Assembly (NCBI GenBank): GCA_002255955.1 | Contig: NKIM01000005.1 | Location: forward strand, 1 to 64,000 | Reading direction: 5' to 3' | DNA: 64,000 nucleotides | DNA from: Burkholderiales bacterium PBB2 | GTDB lineage: Bacteria > Pseudomonadota > Gammaproteobacteria > Burkholderiales > Burkholderiaceae_C | In this document: piece by piece, positions 1 to 10,135 of the stretch | Position numbering within the stretch: the stretch's first letter is position 1 | How the letters are laid out: the number at the start of each line of letters is the position of its first letter | The notes under the pieces: generated by a model | Database searches by the model: none | Told to the model about the DNA's origin: nothing | Seen by the model: only the letters and a program-made list of their open reading frames with translations | Made by a program: the position numbers and the translations under genes

Positions 1-874
<874 letters not shown>

Positions 875-1136
875 CTACATCTGAGCCTGTGGGCTGGAGA
901 TCGTGGGTGACTCGCGGGTTGGTCGGGAGGTCGGAAAAGAGGGGTCGGGCTGTTCGGTGTTCGCCATATGCAACGAGGCTGGGTGAGCCCTTGCGGCCAC
1001 GCAGCCCCGTGACATTGGAGATAAGCGGAGATAATACCCGATCACCCCCTAGTTACCTGCTGGGACGGGCCGTTTGTTGCGCTCTTTACAGCTCGCCACG
1101 GCCTTTGTTTCCGCCACCTCCGGACTCGGTTTTCCC

Positions 1137-1436
1137 ATGGCCTTGACACCACAAGACGTAAGCCGCATCGCCCATCTGGCGCGCCTCGAGCTGCAGGAGG
1201 CCGAAAGCGCCGCCCTGCTGCCTCAGCTGAATGACTTCTTCTCCATCGTCGAGCAGATGAGCGCGGTGGACACCGCCGGCGTCGAGCCGCTGTACACCCC
1301 GCTGTCGGCCATCCAGGAGGTGCATCTGCGCCTGCGCGAGGACGCTGTCACCGAAAGCAACCAGCGCGAACTCAACCAGCGCAGCGCCCCGGCCGTGGAA
1401 GACGGCCTGTTCCTGGTTCCCAAGGTCATCGAATGA
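1137..1436 (+). CDS. gatC: Aspartyl/glutamyl-tRNA amidotransferase subunit C
   Basis: Small structural subunit of GatCAB, which converts Glu-tRNA(Gln) and/or Asp-tRNA(Asn) to the amidated form. The 99-residue product starts [20 protein letters not shown], the typical GatC start, and ends with the conserved region [17 protein letters not shown]. An upstream in-frame start at 1074 would add 21 residues without similarity to the family, so the ATG at 1137 was chosen. Its stop overlaps the gatA start (ATGA), showing translational coupling. It is the first gene of gatC-gatA-gatB. Confidence 0.95.
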   Translation: MALTPQDVSRIAHLARLELQEAESAALLPQLNDFFSIVEQMSAVDTAGVEPLYTPLSAIQEVHLRLREDAVTESNQRELNQRSAPAVEDGLFLVPKVIE

Positions 1437-2950
1437 GCATCTCGAACAACACCCCCCTGCACGACCTGGGCGTGGCCGAGCTGGGCCAAGGCCTGCGCGA
1501 CAAGCGGTTCTCCAGCGTCGAGCTGACCCAGCACCTGCTGCAGCGCGTTCAGTCCAGCGACAGCCAGCTGGGCGCCTTCCTCCATGTCGACGCCGAGCAC
1601 GCCCTGGCCCGCGCCCGTGCGGCAGACTCCCGCCTGGCCGCCGGTGAAGGCGCCCAAGCCGGCGGCGCCCTGATCGGCGTGCCCCTGGCGCACAAGGACA
1701 TCTTCGTCACCGCCGACATGCCGACCACGGCCGGCTCCAAGATCCTGGCCGGCTACCGCAGCCCCTTCGACGCCACCGTGGTGGCGCGCCTGAATGCGGC
1801 CGGCACGGTCTCGCTGGGCAAGCTCAACTGCGACGAGTTCGCCATGGGCTCGGCCAATGAGAACTCGGCCTACCAGCCGGTGGCCAACCCCTGGGACGCC
1901 AGCCGCGTGCCGGGTGGCTCGTCGGGCGGCTCGGCCGCTGCGGTGGCCGCACGCCTGCTGCCAGCCTCCACCGGCACCGACACCGGCGGCTCGATCCGCC
2001 AGCCGGCCAGCTTCACCGGCATCACCGGCATCAAGCCGACCTACGGCATCTGCAGCCGCTACGGCATGATCGCCTTCGCCTCCAGCCTGGACCAGGCCGG
2101 CCCCATGGCCCGCTCGGCCGAGGACTGCGCCCTGCTGCTCTCGGCCATGAGCGGCTTTGACGAGCGCGACGCCACCAGCGTGCAGCAAGCCCCGCAGGAT
2201 TTCCACGCCCAGATGTTGAGCGCCCGCGAAGGCGCCACCGCCGCCCAGCCGCTCAAGGGCCTGCGCATCGGTCTGCCGCGCGAGTTCTTCCCCGCCGCCC
2301 TGTCGGCCGATGTCAACAGCGCCGTGCGCGCCGGCCTGGCCGAGCTGGAAAAGCTCGGCGCCACCCTGGTGGATGTGAGCCTGCCGCGCACGGAACTGGC
2401 GATTCCGGTGTACTACATCATTGCCCCGGCCGAGGCCAGCTCCAACCTGAGCCGCTTTGACGGCGTCAAGTTCGGCCACCGCGCCGCCCAGTACGACGAC
2501 CTGCTGGACATGTACAAAAAGACCCGCGCCGAAGGCTTCGGCGCCGAGGTCAAGCGCCGGATCATGATCGGCAGCTACGTGCTGTCCCACGGTTACTACG
2601 ACGCCTACTACCTGCAGGCGCAAAAGCTGCGCCGCATGATTGCCGACGATTTCCAGCAGGCCTTCAAACAGTGCGACCTGATCGCCGGCCCGGTGGCGCC
2701 CACCGTGGCCTGGAAGCATGGCGAGGGCAAGGACGACCCGGTCAAGGCCTACCTGGCCGACATCTTCACCCTGCCCGGCTCGCTGGCCGGCCTGCCCGGC
2801 ATGAGCGTGCCGGTGGGTCTGGGCGAAGGCGGCATGCCCGTCGGCTTGCAGCTGCTGGGCAACTACTTCAAGGAAGGCCAGCTGCTGCACACCGCCCACG
2901 CGCTGCAGCAAGCCACCGACTGGCACCGCGCCGCTCCCGCAGGAATCTAA
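1433..2950 (+). CDS. gatA: Aspartyl/glutamyl-tRNA amidotransferase subunit A (amidase)
   Basis: Glutamine-hydrolysing subunit of GatCAB, which supplies ammonia to GatB. 505 residues, slightly longer than the usual ~485. The amidase-signature Ser-cisSer-Lys triad is visible: the lysine in PLAHKDIF, and the two serines in the glycine/serine-rich stretch [17 protein letters not shown] and [15 protein letters not shown]. The start overlaps the gatC stop by 4 bp and gatB follows after 4 bp, so the three are one operon. Because complete GatCAB is present, the organism probably relies on it for Gln-tRNA or Asn-tRNA; which substrate cannot be told from this window. Confidence 0.97.
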   Translation: MSISNNTPLHDLGVAELGQGLRDKRFSSVELTQHLLQRVQSSDSQLGAFLHVDAEHALARARAADSRLAAGEGAQAGGALIGVPLAHKDIFVTADMPTTAGSKILAGYRSPFDATVVARLNAAGTVSLGKLNCDEFAMGSANENSAYQPVANPWDASRVPGGSSGGSAAAVAARLLPASTGTDTGGSIRQPASFTGITGIKPTYGICSRYGMIAFASSLDQAGPMARSAEDCALLLSAMSGFDERDATSVQQAPQDFHAQMLSAREGATAAQPLKGLRIGLPREFFPAALSADVNSAVRAGLAELEKLGATLVDVSLPRTELAIPVYYIIAPAEASSNLSRFDGVKFGHRAAQYDDLLDMYKKTRAEGFGAEVKRRIMIGSYVLSHGYYDAYYLQAQKLRRMIADDFQQAFKQCDLIAGPVAPTVAWKHGEGKDDPVKAYLADIFTLPGSLAGLPGMSVPVGLGEGGMPVGLQLLGNYFKEGQLLHTAHALQQATDWHRAAPAGI

Positions 2951-2954
2951 GCAC

Positions 2955-4409
2955 ATGGCATCTAGCAGCAAATTGATCCGTGGCTACGAGGTCGTGATCG
3001 GCCTGGAAAACCACGTCCAACTGTCCACCGTCTCCAAGATCTTCAGCGGCTCCTCCACCGCCTTCGGCGCCGAGCCCAACACGCAGGCCTCGGCCGTCGA
3101 CCTGGCCCTGCCGGGCACCCTGCCGGTGCTGAACCGCGGCGCGGTCGAGCGCGCCATCCGCTTCGGCCTGGCCGTGGGCGCCAAGGTGGCGCCGCTGTCC
3201 ATCTTCGCGCGCAAGAACTACTTCTACCCCGACCTGCCCAAGGGCTACCAGATCAGCCAGTTCGAGATCCCGGTGGTGCAAGGCGGCAAGGTCGAATTCT
3301 TCGTCGGCGACGAGAAGAAGGTCGTGCAGCTGACCCGCGCCCACCTCGAGGAAGACGCTGGCAAAAGCCTGCACGAGGACTACCACGGCCAGAGCGGCAT
3401 TGACCTGAACCGTGCCGGCACGCCCTTGCTGGAAATCGTCTCCGAGCCCGAAATGCGTTCCGCTGCCGAGGCCTGCGAGTACGCCAAGACTCTGCACGCC
3501 CTGGTGATGTGGCTGGGCATCTGCGATGGCAATATGCAGGAAGGCTCCTTCCGCTGCGACGTCAACGTCTCGGTGCGCAAGCCCGGCGAGCCCTTCGGCA
3601 CCCGCCGCGAGATCAAGAACCTGAACAGCTTCCGCAATCTGATCCAGGCCGTGGACTACGAGGTCAACTGGCAGATCGACGAGATCGAAGACGGCCGCAA
3701 GATCCAACAGGCCACCGTGCTGTTCAACCCCGACACGGGTGAGACGCGCGCTATGCGCAGCAAGGAAGACTCGGCCGATTACCGCTACTTCCCCGACCCC
3801 GACCTGCCACCGCTGGTGATCGGCGCCGACTGGATCGAGCGGGTCAAGCAAGAGATGCCCGAGCTGCCCTCGGTGATGGCCGCCCGCTTCGAGCAGACCG
3901 ATGGCCTGACCGCCTACGACGCCGCCCTCATGACCCAGAGCCTGGCCACGGCACGCTTCTACGAAGCCGCCAAGGCCGTCTGCGGGGCGCCCAAGCTGGT
4001 GGCGAACTGGCTGCAAGGCGAAGTCTCGCGCCGCTTGAACAGCGAGGAACGCATCATCGAGGCCAGCCCGGTCAGCCCCGAGCTGCTGGGCCGCCTGATC
4101 CAGCGCATCCAGGATGGCACGATCTCCAACAACGCCGCCAAGCAGGTCTTCGAAGCCCTGTGGAGCGGCGAGAGCAGCGATGTGGACGCCGTCATCGAGG
4201 CCAAGGGCCTGAAGCAGGTCAGCGACACCGGCGCCATCGAAGCCATCCTCGACGAAGTGCTGGCCGCCAACCCGAAATCGGTGGAAGAGTTCCGCGCCGG
4301 CAAAGACAAGGCCTTCAACGCCCTGGTCGGCCAGGCCATGAAAGCCACCAAGGGCAAGGCCAACCCCAGCTTGGTGAACGAGCTGCTGAAGAAGAAGCTG
4401 GCCGGCTGA
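2955..4409 (+). CDS. gatB: Aspartyl/glutamyl-tRNA amidotransferase subunit B
   Basis: tRNA-binding and kinase/amidase subunit of GatCAB. 484 residues, the family's normal length. The N-terminal catalytic cradle is shown by [31 protein letters not shown] and [11 protein letters not shown], and the C-terminal helical/YqeY domain ends with [19 protein letters not shown], which is characteristic. It is the last gene of the gatCAB operon and is followed at 4436 by a strong hairpin terminator. Confidence 0.97.
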   Translation: MASSSKLIRGYEVVIGLENHVQLSTVSKIFSGSSTAFGAEPNTQASAVDLALPGTLPVLNRGAVERAIRFGLAVGAKVAPLSIFARKNYFYPDLPKGYQISQFEIPVVQGGKVEFFVGDEKKVVQLTRAHLEEDAGKSLHEDYHGQSGIDLNRAGTPLLEIVSEPEMRSAAEACEYAKTLHALVMWLGICDGNMQEGSFRCDVNVSVRKPGEPFGTRREIKNLNSFRNLIQAVDYEVNWQIDEIEDGRKIQQATVLFNPDTGETRAMRSKEDSADYRYFPDPDLPPLVIGADWIERVKQEMPELPSVMAARFEQTDGLTAYDAALMTQSLATARFYEAAKAVCGAPKLVANWLQGEVSRRLNSEERIIEASPVSPELLGRLIQRIQDGTISNNAAKQVFEALWSGESSDVDAVIEAKGLKQVSDTGAIEAILDEVLAANPKSVEEFRAGKDKAFNALVGQAMKATKGKANPSLVNELLKKKLAG

Positions 4410-4435
4410 GGGCCAGCAGGCGGTTTCTCCCAGAA

Positions 4436-4459
4436 AAAACGGCGCCTCGGCGCCGTTTT
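4436..4459. terminator. Bidirectional rho-independent terminator between gatB and the convergent DUF4124-like gene
   Basis: Perfect 11-bp inverted repeat AAAACGGCGCC with a 2-base loop (TC). It has an A-tract on its left and a T-tract on its right, so it can end transcription of gatB on the plus strand and of the pyrE-side operon on the minus strand. Confidence 0.85.
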
Positions 4460-4478
4460 GTTTGGTCTTGCCCGCCGA

Positions 4479-5177
4479 TCAGCGCGAGCCCGAGGCCGCC
4501 GCTTCCGGCGTGCTCATCGCACCCAGGCTGCCGGGCGCAGCGCCGCCCCAGAGGCGTTTGAGGCGGCCCAGTTCTTCGTCGTAGCGGGCGTTGATGCGCA
4601 CCAGCTCGGCGCGCGAATTGCCGATCAGCTGCTGCTGGGCGGTGCTGGCGGCCTCGTTGCGATCCAGCTGCAGCTTGAGCTTGGGCGGCAGGGGCTTGCC
4701 TTTGTAGAACTCGGTTTCGTCGAGCAGGGGCTTGCGCTCCAGCGCCAGCTCCTTGATGCGGCGCTCGGAGAGCTCGATGCCCTTCTTGACATCGTCGAGC
4801 GCGGCTGCGCGCGCCTGCTGATGAACTTGCGCGTTTGGAAAGCGCAGCATCAGATTGCGGTCACGGCGGATGGCGTCGTTCTTGGCGGCCTGCTCGGCAG
4901 CGAGACGCCGCTCCTTGGCCTCTTGCGCAGCACGTTCCTCGGGCGAGAGAAAAGGCGGAAGCACGGCGCGCAGTGAACCGTCGGCATTGTGGATGCGCTG
5001 CTCACGGGCGGTGCATTCGGCGATCGGCCGGTCTGAGGTGAGGCGGCGGCCGTCGGGCAAGGTGCAGCTGTAAATGCCACTGGGGCCGGGCGCGGGCGGC
5101 TGGGCGATGGCTTGTGCGGTGGCCACGCAGCCCAGTGCCAGCGCGGCAGCCGAGCAGACGGACCACTTCGTACGCAT
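4479..5177 (-). CDS. DUF4124-like exported protein with coiled-coil region
   Basis: Unknown function. 232 residues from the ATG at 5177, giving MRTKWSVCSAAALALGCVATAQA, a credible signal peptide. A longer frame from 5219 would put 14 extra residues before it and overlap pyrE. After the signal peptide, the segment GIYSCTLPDGRRLTSDRPI resembles DUF4124 domains (aromatic residue, Cys, DG, SDRP). The rest, residues ~80-215, is charged and alanine/lysine-rich, predicted mostly helical or coiled coil. It follows pyrE on the same strand by 41 bp and is probably cotranscribed. Export to the periplasm is inferred from the signal peptide. Confidence 0.75.
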   Translation of the reverse strand: MRTKWSVCSAAALALGCVATAQAIAQPPAPGPSGIYSCTLPDGRRLTSDRPIAECTAREQRIHNADGSLRAVLPPFLSPEERAAQEAKERRLAAEQAAKNDAIRRDRNLMLRFPNAQVHQQARAAALDDVKKGIELSERRIKELALERKPLLDETEFYKGKPLPPKLKLQLDRNEAASTAQQQLIGNSRAELVRINARYDEELGRLKRLWGGAAPGSLGAMSTPEAAASGSR

Positions 5178-5218
5178 GGTGTGGGTGATGCAGTCGGCCA
5201 AAGCAGGAGCAGCGCTCA

Positions 5219-5914
5219 TCAGACTCCGTAACGATCCCGATACGCCTGGACAGCGCCCGCGTAGGGGGTGACACCGCTGTCGCTGGTGGTGCGCAAGTAT
5301 TCCAGCAAGTCGGCCAGGCCGGCAATCGCAATCACCGGCAGTTGCAATTCTTCGCTGACGTACTGCACCGCGGATTTGGGGCTCTCGACGCCGTTCTCGA
5401 CCGCCTTCTCTTGCCGATCCAGGGCGATGGTGACACCGCAGGGCGTGGCACCCGCGGCGGCGATCATGGCAATGGACTCGCGCACCGAGGTGCCGGCGGA
5501 GATGACGTCGTCAATGATCAAGACCCGACCCCGCACCGGCGCACCGACCAAGGTGCCGCCTTCGCCATGGTCCTTGGCTTCCTTGCGGTTGTAGGCGTAG
5601 GGCTTGTTGTGGCCCAGACGCGCCAGCTCCACCGACAGAGCGGCGGCCAGGGTGATGCCCTTGTAGGCCGGGCCGAAGATCATGTCGAACTGCAGGCCCG
5701 AGGCGATCAGACGCTGGGCATAGAACTGCACGAGACGGCCCAGCTTGGCGCCGTCATCGAACAGGCCGGCGTTGAAAAAGTAAGGGCTCAGACGGCCGGC
5801 TTTCGTTTTGAACTCACCGAAGCGCAGCACGCCGGATTCGACCGCAAACGCGACAAATTCCTGGGCCAGCAGGTCGGGAGTGGCGGGCGAAGCGGGCGAG
5901 GTCGATGCGTTCAT
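5219..5914 (-). CDS. pyrE: Orotate phosphoribosyltransferase
   Basis: Fifth step of de novo pyrimidine synthesis: orotate + PRPP to orotidine monophosphate, cytoplasmic. 231 residues from the ATG at 5914; an upstream frame opening adds 37 unrelated residues. Family motifs are clear: GVLRFGEFKTKAGRLSPYFFN near the N-terminus, the loop AYNRKEAKDHGEGG, and the PRPP-binding motif VLIIDDVISAGTS. It is followed by the DUF4124-like gene on the same strand. Confidence 0.97.
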   Translation of the reverse strand: MNASTSPASPATPDLLAQEFVAFAVESGVLRFGEFKTKAGRLSPYFFNAGLFDDGAKLGRLVQFYAQRLIASGLQFDMIFGPAYKGITLAAALSVELARLGHNKPYAYNRKEAKDHGEGGTLVGAPVRGRVLIIDDVISAGTSVRESIAMIAAAGATPCGVTIALDRQEKAVENGVESPKSAVQYVSEELQLPVIAIAGLADLLEYLRTTSDSGVTPYAGAVQAYRDRYGV

Positions 5915-5959
5915 GAGGGCGGGATCCAGGGGTTTGAAACACATTGTAGAGGCGCAAAA

Positions 5960-5989
5960 AAGCCCGCCCCCCGAAAGAGGGACGGGCTT
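5960..5989 (-). terminator. Rho-independent terminator of the TonB-dependent receptor gene
   Basis: On the minus strand a GC-rich hairpin (arms AAGCCCG and CGGGCTT, extended by CCC/GGG pairing with one mismatch) is followed by a run of six T. It lies between the receptor stop (6032) and the pyrE start (5914), so it separates the two transcripts. Confidence 0.8.
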
Positions 5990-6031
5990 GCGACTGTGCG
6001 AATTACCGGCGCCAGACGCCGGCAATCAAGC

Positions 6032-8287
6032 TCAGAACAGGGCCTTGAACTGCAGGCCGTAGGTGCGCGGATCGTTGATGAAACCGGTCAGGTTGTTGAA
6101 GGCGATCGCGCCGTTGACCACCACCTTGTTGGTGATGTTGCGGCCAAAGGCAGCGACTTCGTACTTGCCGTTGTTCCAGATGTAGCCGACGCGCACGCCA
6201 CCTTCCAGCAGGGACTTGCCGGTGAACTCCACCGAAGGCAGCAGGAAGAAGTTGATCTTCGAGCGGTAGGCCCAGTCGGTGTAGACAAACACTTCGCTGC
6301 CATCGGCCAGCGGCATGCCGTAACGCGCGGTCACGTTGGCAATCCACTTGGGTGCGTTGGGCAGGGGGTTGTTGTAGAGGCTGTAGCGGCCCTGGCCATC
6401 AGGCGTGCCGATGGGGGTGGCGCCGCTGCCGGGGCGCACGTCGAACAGGCTGGCGTCCTTGATCTTGGTGTCGTTGTAGCTGGCACCCAGGGTCAGCATC
6501 AGGTTCTCGGTGGGCAGCAGATCGAGGTTGACCTCGAAGCCCTGGCCGGTGGCCTTGCTGGCATTGAGCAGGGTGTTGGTGTTGCTGGTCGAGCCCACCG
6601 CCGTCAGCTGCTGATCCTTGACCTTGTAGGAGAAGACATTGGCCGACAGGCGGGCGCGGCGCTCCCAGAAGTCGCTCTTGATACCCAGCTCGTAGGAGGT
6701 GACGTTCTCCGGACGGGCCTTGCTCTGCGCACCGAAGGCATCGGCCGGGTAGATGGAGGCGGCACGGAAGCCGGTGGCCACGCGGGCATAGAGGTTGGTG
6801 TCGCGGCTCAGGCTGTAGGTGCCGGACAGGTCCCAGTTGACCTTGTTGTTGTCGGTCTCGGCGCTGGTGCCGGCGGTGTCGATGACCTTGCCGGTGGTGG
6901 CCAGGGTCTTCTTGTCGTTGGTGTAGCGCAGGCCGGCGCGCAACTTCAGCTCAGGCGAGACTTCGTAGTTGACCGAGCCGAACAGAGCCCAGGCCTTGTT
7001 GGTCTGGCGGGTGCTGATCAGGGCGGGAGTGGCCGCGGTGTAGTCCACGCTCTCCATGACATAGCGCTCGTCGAAGAAGTAAGCGCCACCCTGCCAGCGC
7101 AGCGGGCCGGCGGCGTTCGACTCCAGACGCAGCTCCTGGGTCAGCTGGCGGTGGTCGCGCAGGCCGTCCGAGGTTTCGACCGGGAAGAACACCTCGCCTT
7201 CCTTGTCGTACGGCGGCAGCTTGAAGTTGCTGGGGATGACGCGCAGGATGTAGCCGCCGTCCACGTCGGCGCGGCTGAAGGGCTGCACGGCCTCGATGGC
7301 GGTGATCGAGTGCAGGGTCAGGTCGCCCATCACCCACTTGAGCTTGGCGCTGCCGCCGGTGGCGTGCAGACGCTGCTCGTTCTTGCCGTCGATGTACATC
7401 TTGGCCGGGTCGAAGCCGGCCACCAGCTCGTTGCTGCCCGGCTTGATGATGCTGGAGCGGAACATGCGCGGCGAGCCGTCCAGTTCGCGGTTGTGCACAT
7501 TGAACAGGGCGCTGAAGGTCTTGCTCGGTTCGTACAGGGCCTGGATGCGCACGGCGCGGTCGTCATAGCCTTCGGTGGCCGGGGTCTGGGCATTGGGCAC
7601 CTGGTTCTTGACCCAATCGTCTCGGTGCTGGACCTGGGCCGAGATGCGTGCGGCCCAGTCGCCGCTCAGCGGCAGGTTGAAGGCGCCTTCCAGATTGCTG
7701 GTGCCGTAGGTGCCGTAGGAGAAGCTGGCATAGCCCTCCTGCTTCTTGCCCGGCTTGACCGAGTCGAACTTGACCACGCCAGCCGGCGTGTTGCGGCCGA
7801 ACAGCGTGCCTTGCGGGCCGGCGATCACTTCCACGTTCTTGACGTCGAAGACCGGGAAGCCCTTCAAGATGGGGTTCTCCTGCACCACGTCGTCATAAAT
7901 CAGCGAGACGGGCTGCGAGGCATTGAGGCGGAAATCGGTGTTGCCGTAGCCGCGGATGTAGAAGCGGGGGAAGGCGCGGCCGAAGGACGACTCGATGTTC
8001 AGGCTGGGCACGCGGCCGGACAGGAAGCGCACGTCCTGGCCGCTGGAATTCAGCACATCGAGCTTCTCGCCGCTGATGGCGGAGACGGCATTGGGCACGT
8101 CCTTGATGTTCTCGGTGCGGCGCTCGGCGGTGATGACCACCGTCTCCAGCTTGCTCTTGTCGGCCTTGGCGGCCGTTGCAGCGTCTTGGCTCTGCGCCAG
8201 CGCGGAACTCAGCGGCCAGGCGGCCAGCACCAGGCTGAGCGCCAAGGTCAAACGAGAGGGAGACTGAACCGGGAACTGCGCTTTCAT
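6032..8287 (-). CDS. TonB-dependent outer membrane receptor
   Basis: Outer membrane beta-barrel that imports a ligand using TonB energy. 751 residues. Signal peptide MKAQFPVQSPSRLTLALSLV... to SALAQ, a TonB-box-like segment (LETVVITAERR, residues ~48-58), plug domain with IRGYGNTDF and EVIAGPQGTLFGRNTPAGVV, then a long barrel ending in YGLQFKALF, with the terminal aromatic expected for Bam-assembled proteins. The plug resembles the iron-complex/Fe-independent receptors of the CirA/FecA superfamily; the substrate cannot be named. It stands alone, with a terminator on one side and a 317-bp structured leader on the other. Confidence 0.93.
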   Translation of the reverse strand: MKAQFPVQSPSRLTLALSLVLAAWPLSSALAQSQDAATAAKADKSKLETVVITAERRTENIKDVPNAVSAISGEKLDVLNSSGQDVRFLSGRVPSLNIESSFGRAFPRFYIRGYGNTDFRLNASQPVSLIYDDVVQENPILKGFPVFDVKNVEVIAGPQGTLFGRNTPAGVVKFDSVKPGKKQEGYASFSYGTYGTSNLEGAFNLPLSGDWAARISAQVQHRDDWVKNQVPNAQTPATEGYDDRAVRIQALYEPSKTFSALFNVHNRELDGSPRMFRSSIIKPGSNELVAGFDPAKMYIDGKNEQRLHATGGSAKLKWVMGDLTLHSITAIEAVQPFSRADVDGGYILRVIPSNFKLPPYDKEGEVFFPVETSDGLRDHRQLTQELRLESNAAGPLRWQGGAYFFDERYVMESVDYTAATPALISTRQTNKAWALFGSVNYEVSPELKLRAGLRYTNDKKTLATTGKVIDTAGTSAETDNNKVNWDLSGTYSLSRDTNLYARVATGFRAASIYPADAFGAQSKARPENVTSYELGIKSDFWERRARLSANVFSYKVKDQQLTAVGSTSNTNTLLNASKATGQGFEVNLDLLPTENLMLTLGASYNDTKIKDASLFDVRPGSGATPIGTPDGQGRYSLYNNPLPNAPKWIANVTARYGMPLADGSEVFVYTDWAYRSKINFFLLPSVEFTGKSLLEGGVRVGYIWNNGKYEVAAFGRNITNKVVVNGAIAFNNLTGFINDPRTYGLQFKALF

Positions 8288-8604
8288 GCGGGGAACTCCA
8301 AAAAGCCCAAAAGGGCGACTGAGATGAGACTGAGATGAATCTGCGAGAAGCCAGGCTCAAAGCCTGCATTGAGGCCGCTTCTCGAAACGATGGAATCTAG
8401 CAAGTCGCGTGCCGGAAATCGGCGAACCGGGCTGAACTTGCCACGCTTGTTGCCAAAATCATGCAGACCAATTGAGATACCAATTTGGCTCGCAGTCACT
8501 CGGGCCGGCCCAGGCTGCTGACAAAGACGGGCCCGCCATTTGCGATACTGCGCCGCGCTTTGCGCACCATTCACGTCCTGTTCGCCTCCTGAGAGACCCT
8601 GCCC
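8288..8604. promoter_or_regulatory. Divergent intergenic region between TonB-dependent receptor and xth, with repeats
   Basis: 317 bp with no credible gene. It holds a perfect tandem duplication of GACTGAGATGA (8317-8327 and 8328-8338), and an 8-bp inverted repeat CGAGAAGC (8344-8351) / GCTTCTCG (8377-8384) enclosing a small hairpin AGGCT-CAA-AGCCT (8353-8365). Both sit 30-100 bp upstream of the receptor start, so they would lie in its 5' leader or promoter. No T-tract follows the hairpin, so it is not an obvious terminator. No Fur box was recognised here. Confidence 0.5.
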
Positions 8605-9405
8605 ATGCGCTTCATCACCGCCAATCTGAACGGCATCCGCTCTGCCGCCACCAAGGGCTTTTTCGACTGGCTGCCAGCGCAGAACGCCGACGCGCTGGGC
8701 GTGCAGGAAGTGAAAGCGCAGGACGAGCATGTGGCCGGCACCTTTTGCAGCTCCGGTGAGCTCAAGGGCCATTTCCATTACGCCGAGAAAAAGGGTTACT
8801 CCGGCGTGGGCCTCTACACCCGCGAAACACCCAGCGAGGTCTTGATCGGCTTCGGCAACCCCGAGTTCGACGCCGAAGGCCGCTACATCGAAAAGCGCTT
8901 CGACAAGCCCGGCCGCAAGCTCAGCCTGATCAGCTGCTACTTCCCAAGCGGCAGCAGCGGCCCCGAGCGGCAAGAAGCCAAGTACCGCTTTCTCGACGCC
9001 ATGCGCCCGCATCTGGCCGCGCTGAAGGCCGAGCGCGAATTCATCCTGGTCGCCGATGTCAACATCGCGCACAAGGAGGCCGACCTGAAGAACTGGAAGG
9101 GCAACCTCAAGAACAGCGGCTTCCTGCCCGAGGAACGCGCCTGGCTGGATCAGCTCTTCGGCAGCGGCAAGGGCCAGGGCGGCCTGGTCGACGTCTACCG
9201 TCAACTGCACCCCGACACCACCGACGCTTGCTACACCTGGTGGAGCAACCGCGGCCAGGCCTACGCCAAGAACGTGGGCTGGCGCCTGGACTACCACTTT
9301 GCAACGCCGAAGCTGGCCGCCCTGGCCCAGCGCGCCGCCATCTACAAAGACCAGAAGTTCAGCGACCATGCGCCGCTGACGGTGGATTACGACTTCAGCT
9401 TGTGA
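8605..9405 (+). CDS. xth: Exodeoxyribonuclease III (AP endonuclease)
   Basis: Cuts DNA 5' to abasic sites and has 3'-5' exonuclease activity, for base excision repair in the cytoplasm. 266 residues, normal for the ExoIII/Xth family. Motifs in order: ITANLNGIRSA (metal-binding Asn), LGVQEVKAQ (catalytic Glu), SCYFPSG, VADVNIAHKEADLKNWKGN (Asp/Asn site), WRLDYHFATP and KFSDHAPLTVDY (catalytic Asp-His near the C-terminus). One gene, divergent from the TonB-dependent receptor. Confidence 0.95.
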   Translation: MRFITANLNGIRSAATKGFFDWLPAQNADALGVQEVKAQDEHVAGTFCSSGELKGHFHYAEKKGYSGVGLYTRETPSEVLIGFGNPEFDAEGRYIEKRFDKPGRKLSLISCYFPSGSSGPERQEAKYRFLDAMRPHLAALKAEREFILVADVNIAHKEADLKNWKGNLKNSGFLPEERAWLDQLFGSGKGQGGLVDVYRQLHPDTTDACYTWWSNRGQAYAKNVGWRLDYHFATPKLAALAQRAAIYKDQKFSDHAPLTVDYDFSL

Positions 9406-9453
9406 ACACCCGCGCCGCCGGCGTCTGAAGCGCAGCCCTGGGCCGGCTCAGGC

Positions 9454-10014
9454 TCACCATTTGACGATGCCGCGGGTCACCGCAATGCCGCCCTTCAAGG
9501 TGGAGCCGCCATGCTGCTTGGCCAGGCGCAGCAGGGTGGCGTGAAAGCCCAGATTGGGAAACGCGGCTTCGACCGCGCGGATGTCCGATCGCGCCAGGCC
9601 CTTTCGCAGCAATCCCTGGCTGGCGTCGATCCAGTCGGCCTTGCGGCAGGCCTCGATCACTTCCTGGTGGGGCCCGCGGTAGGGCGTGAGCTTGTGATGC
9701 CAGTGGATGGCGCCGGCCAGCATGGTCGGGTCCAGGCCCCAGCTGTGGCGCTGGTTGTCGGCCAAGGCCAGGGCTTCGGACGGCTCCAAATAGGCCAGCG
9801 CGCCCTCGGTCCACAGGCCGATGTCGTGGTACGCAAACGCCGTCTCCACCAAGCGCTCAGCGTCCGGCGCCTGAGCCAAGAAATGCATGGCGTAGCTGAT
9901 GGTTCGGTAGACATGGTTGCGGTAGCCGGGCAGGTCCGCGCCGATCTGCAGCTGGTAGGGGGCCAGCAGGGCCTCAACATGCGGGCGGTGGGTTTTGATG
10001 AGGATGGAGCTCAT
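9454..10014 (-). CDS. HD-domain hydrolase
   Basis: Likely metal-dependent phosphohydrolase of the HD superfamily; substrate unknown. 186 residues from the ATG at 10014; the frame is open further upstream (to 10188) but those residues are not protein-like and would overlap the divergent gene. The motif set is H (NHVYRTISYAMHFL), HD (AFAYHDIGLW), and downstream histidines in GAIHWHHKLTPYRG, followed by ACRKADWIDASQG, as in small HD-family hydrolases. It is convergent with xth and divergent from the AraC-type regulator at 10136. Confidence 0.8.
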   Translation of the reverse strand: MSSILIKTHRPHVEALLAPYQLQIGADLPGYRNHVYRTISYAMHFLAQAPDAERLVETAFAYHDIGLWTEGALAYLEPSEALALADNQRHSWGLDPTMLAGAIHWHHKLTPYRGPHQEVIEACRKADWIDASQGLLRKGLARSDIRAVEAAFPNLGFHATLLRLAKQHGGSTLKGGIAVTRGIVKW

Positions 10015-10135
10015 GGCAAAGCGTGTCGGTTCTTGAAAGCAAAGAGCCGCCATTGTTCGAGCCCGCCACCCGCGCCAACAGTGGCCGAAACGCCGTTGAT
10101 CGCTAACATCGGGCCAAAGTGAATCGCCCCTCCCG

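Noticed and set aside
1223-2971. A 582-codon open frame antisense to gatC and gatA
   Set aside because: No family similarity, and the amidase triad is plainly encoded on the plus strand.
5342-8338. A 998-codon open frame antisense to the TonB-dependent receptor and pyrE
   Set aside because: Its translation is low-complexity, rich in Gly, Val, Ala, His and Gln, without any domain. High GC at third codon positions keeps the antisense frame open. The opposite strand encodes recognisable proteins.
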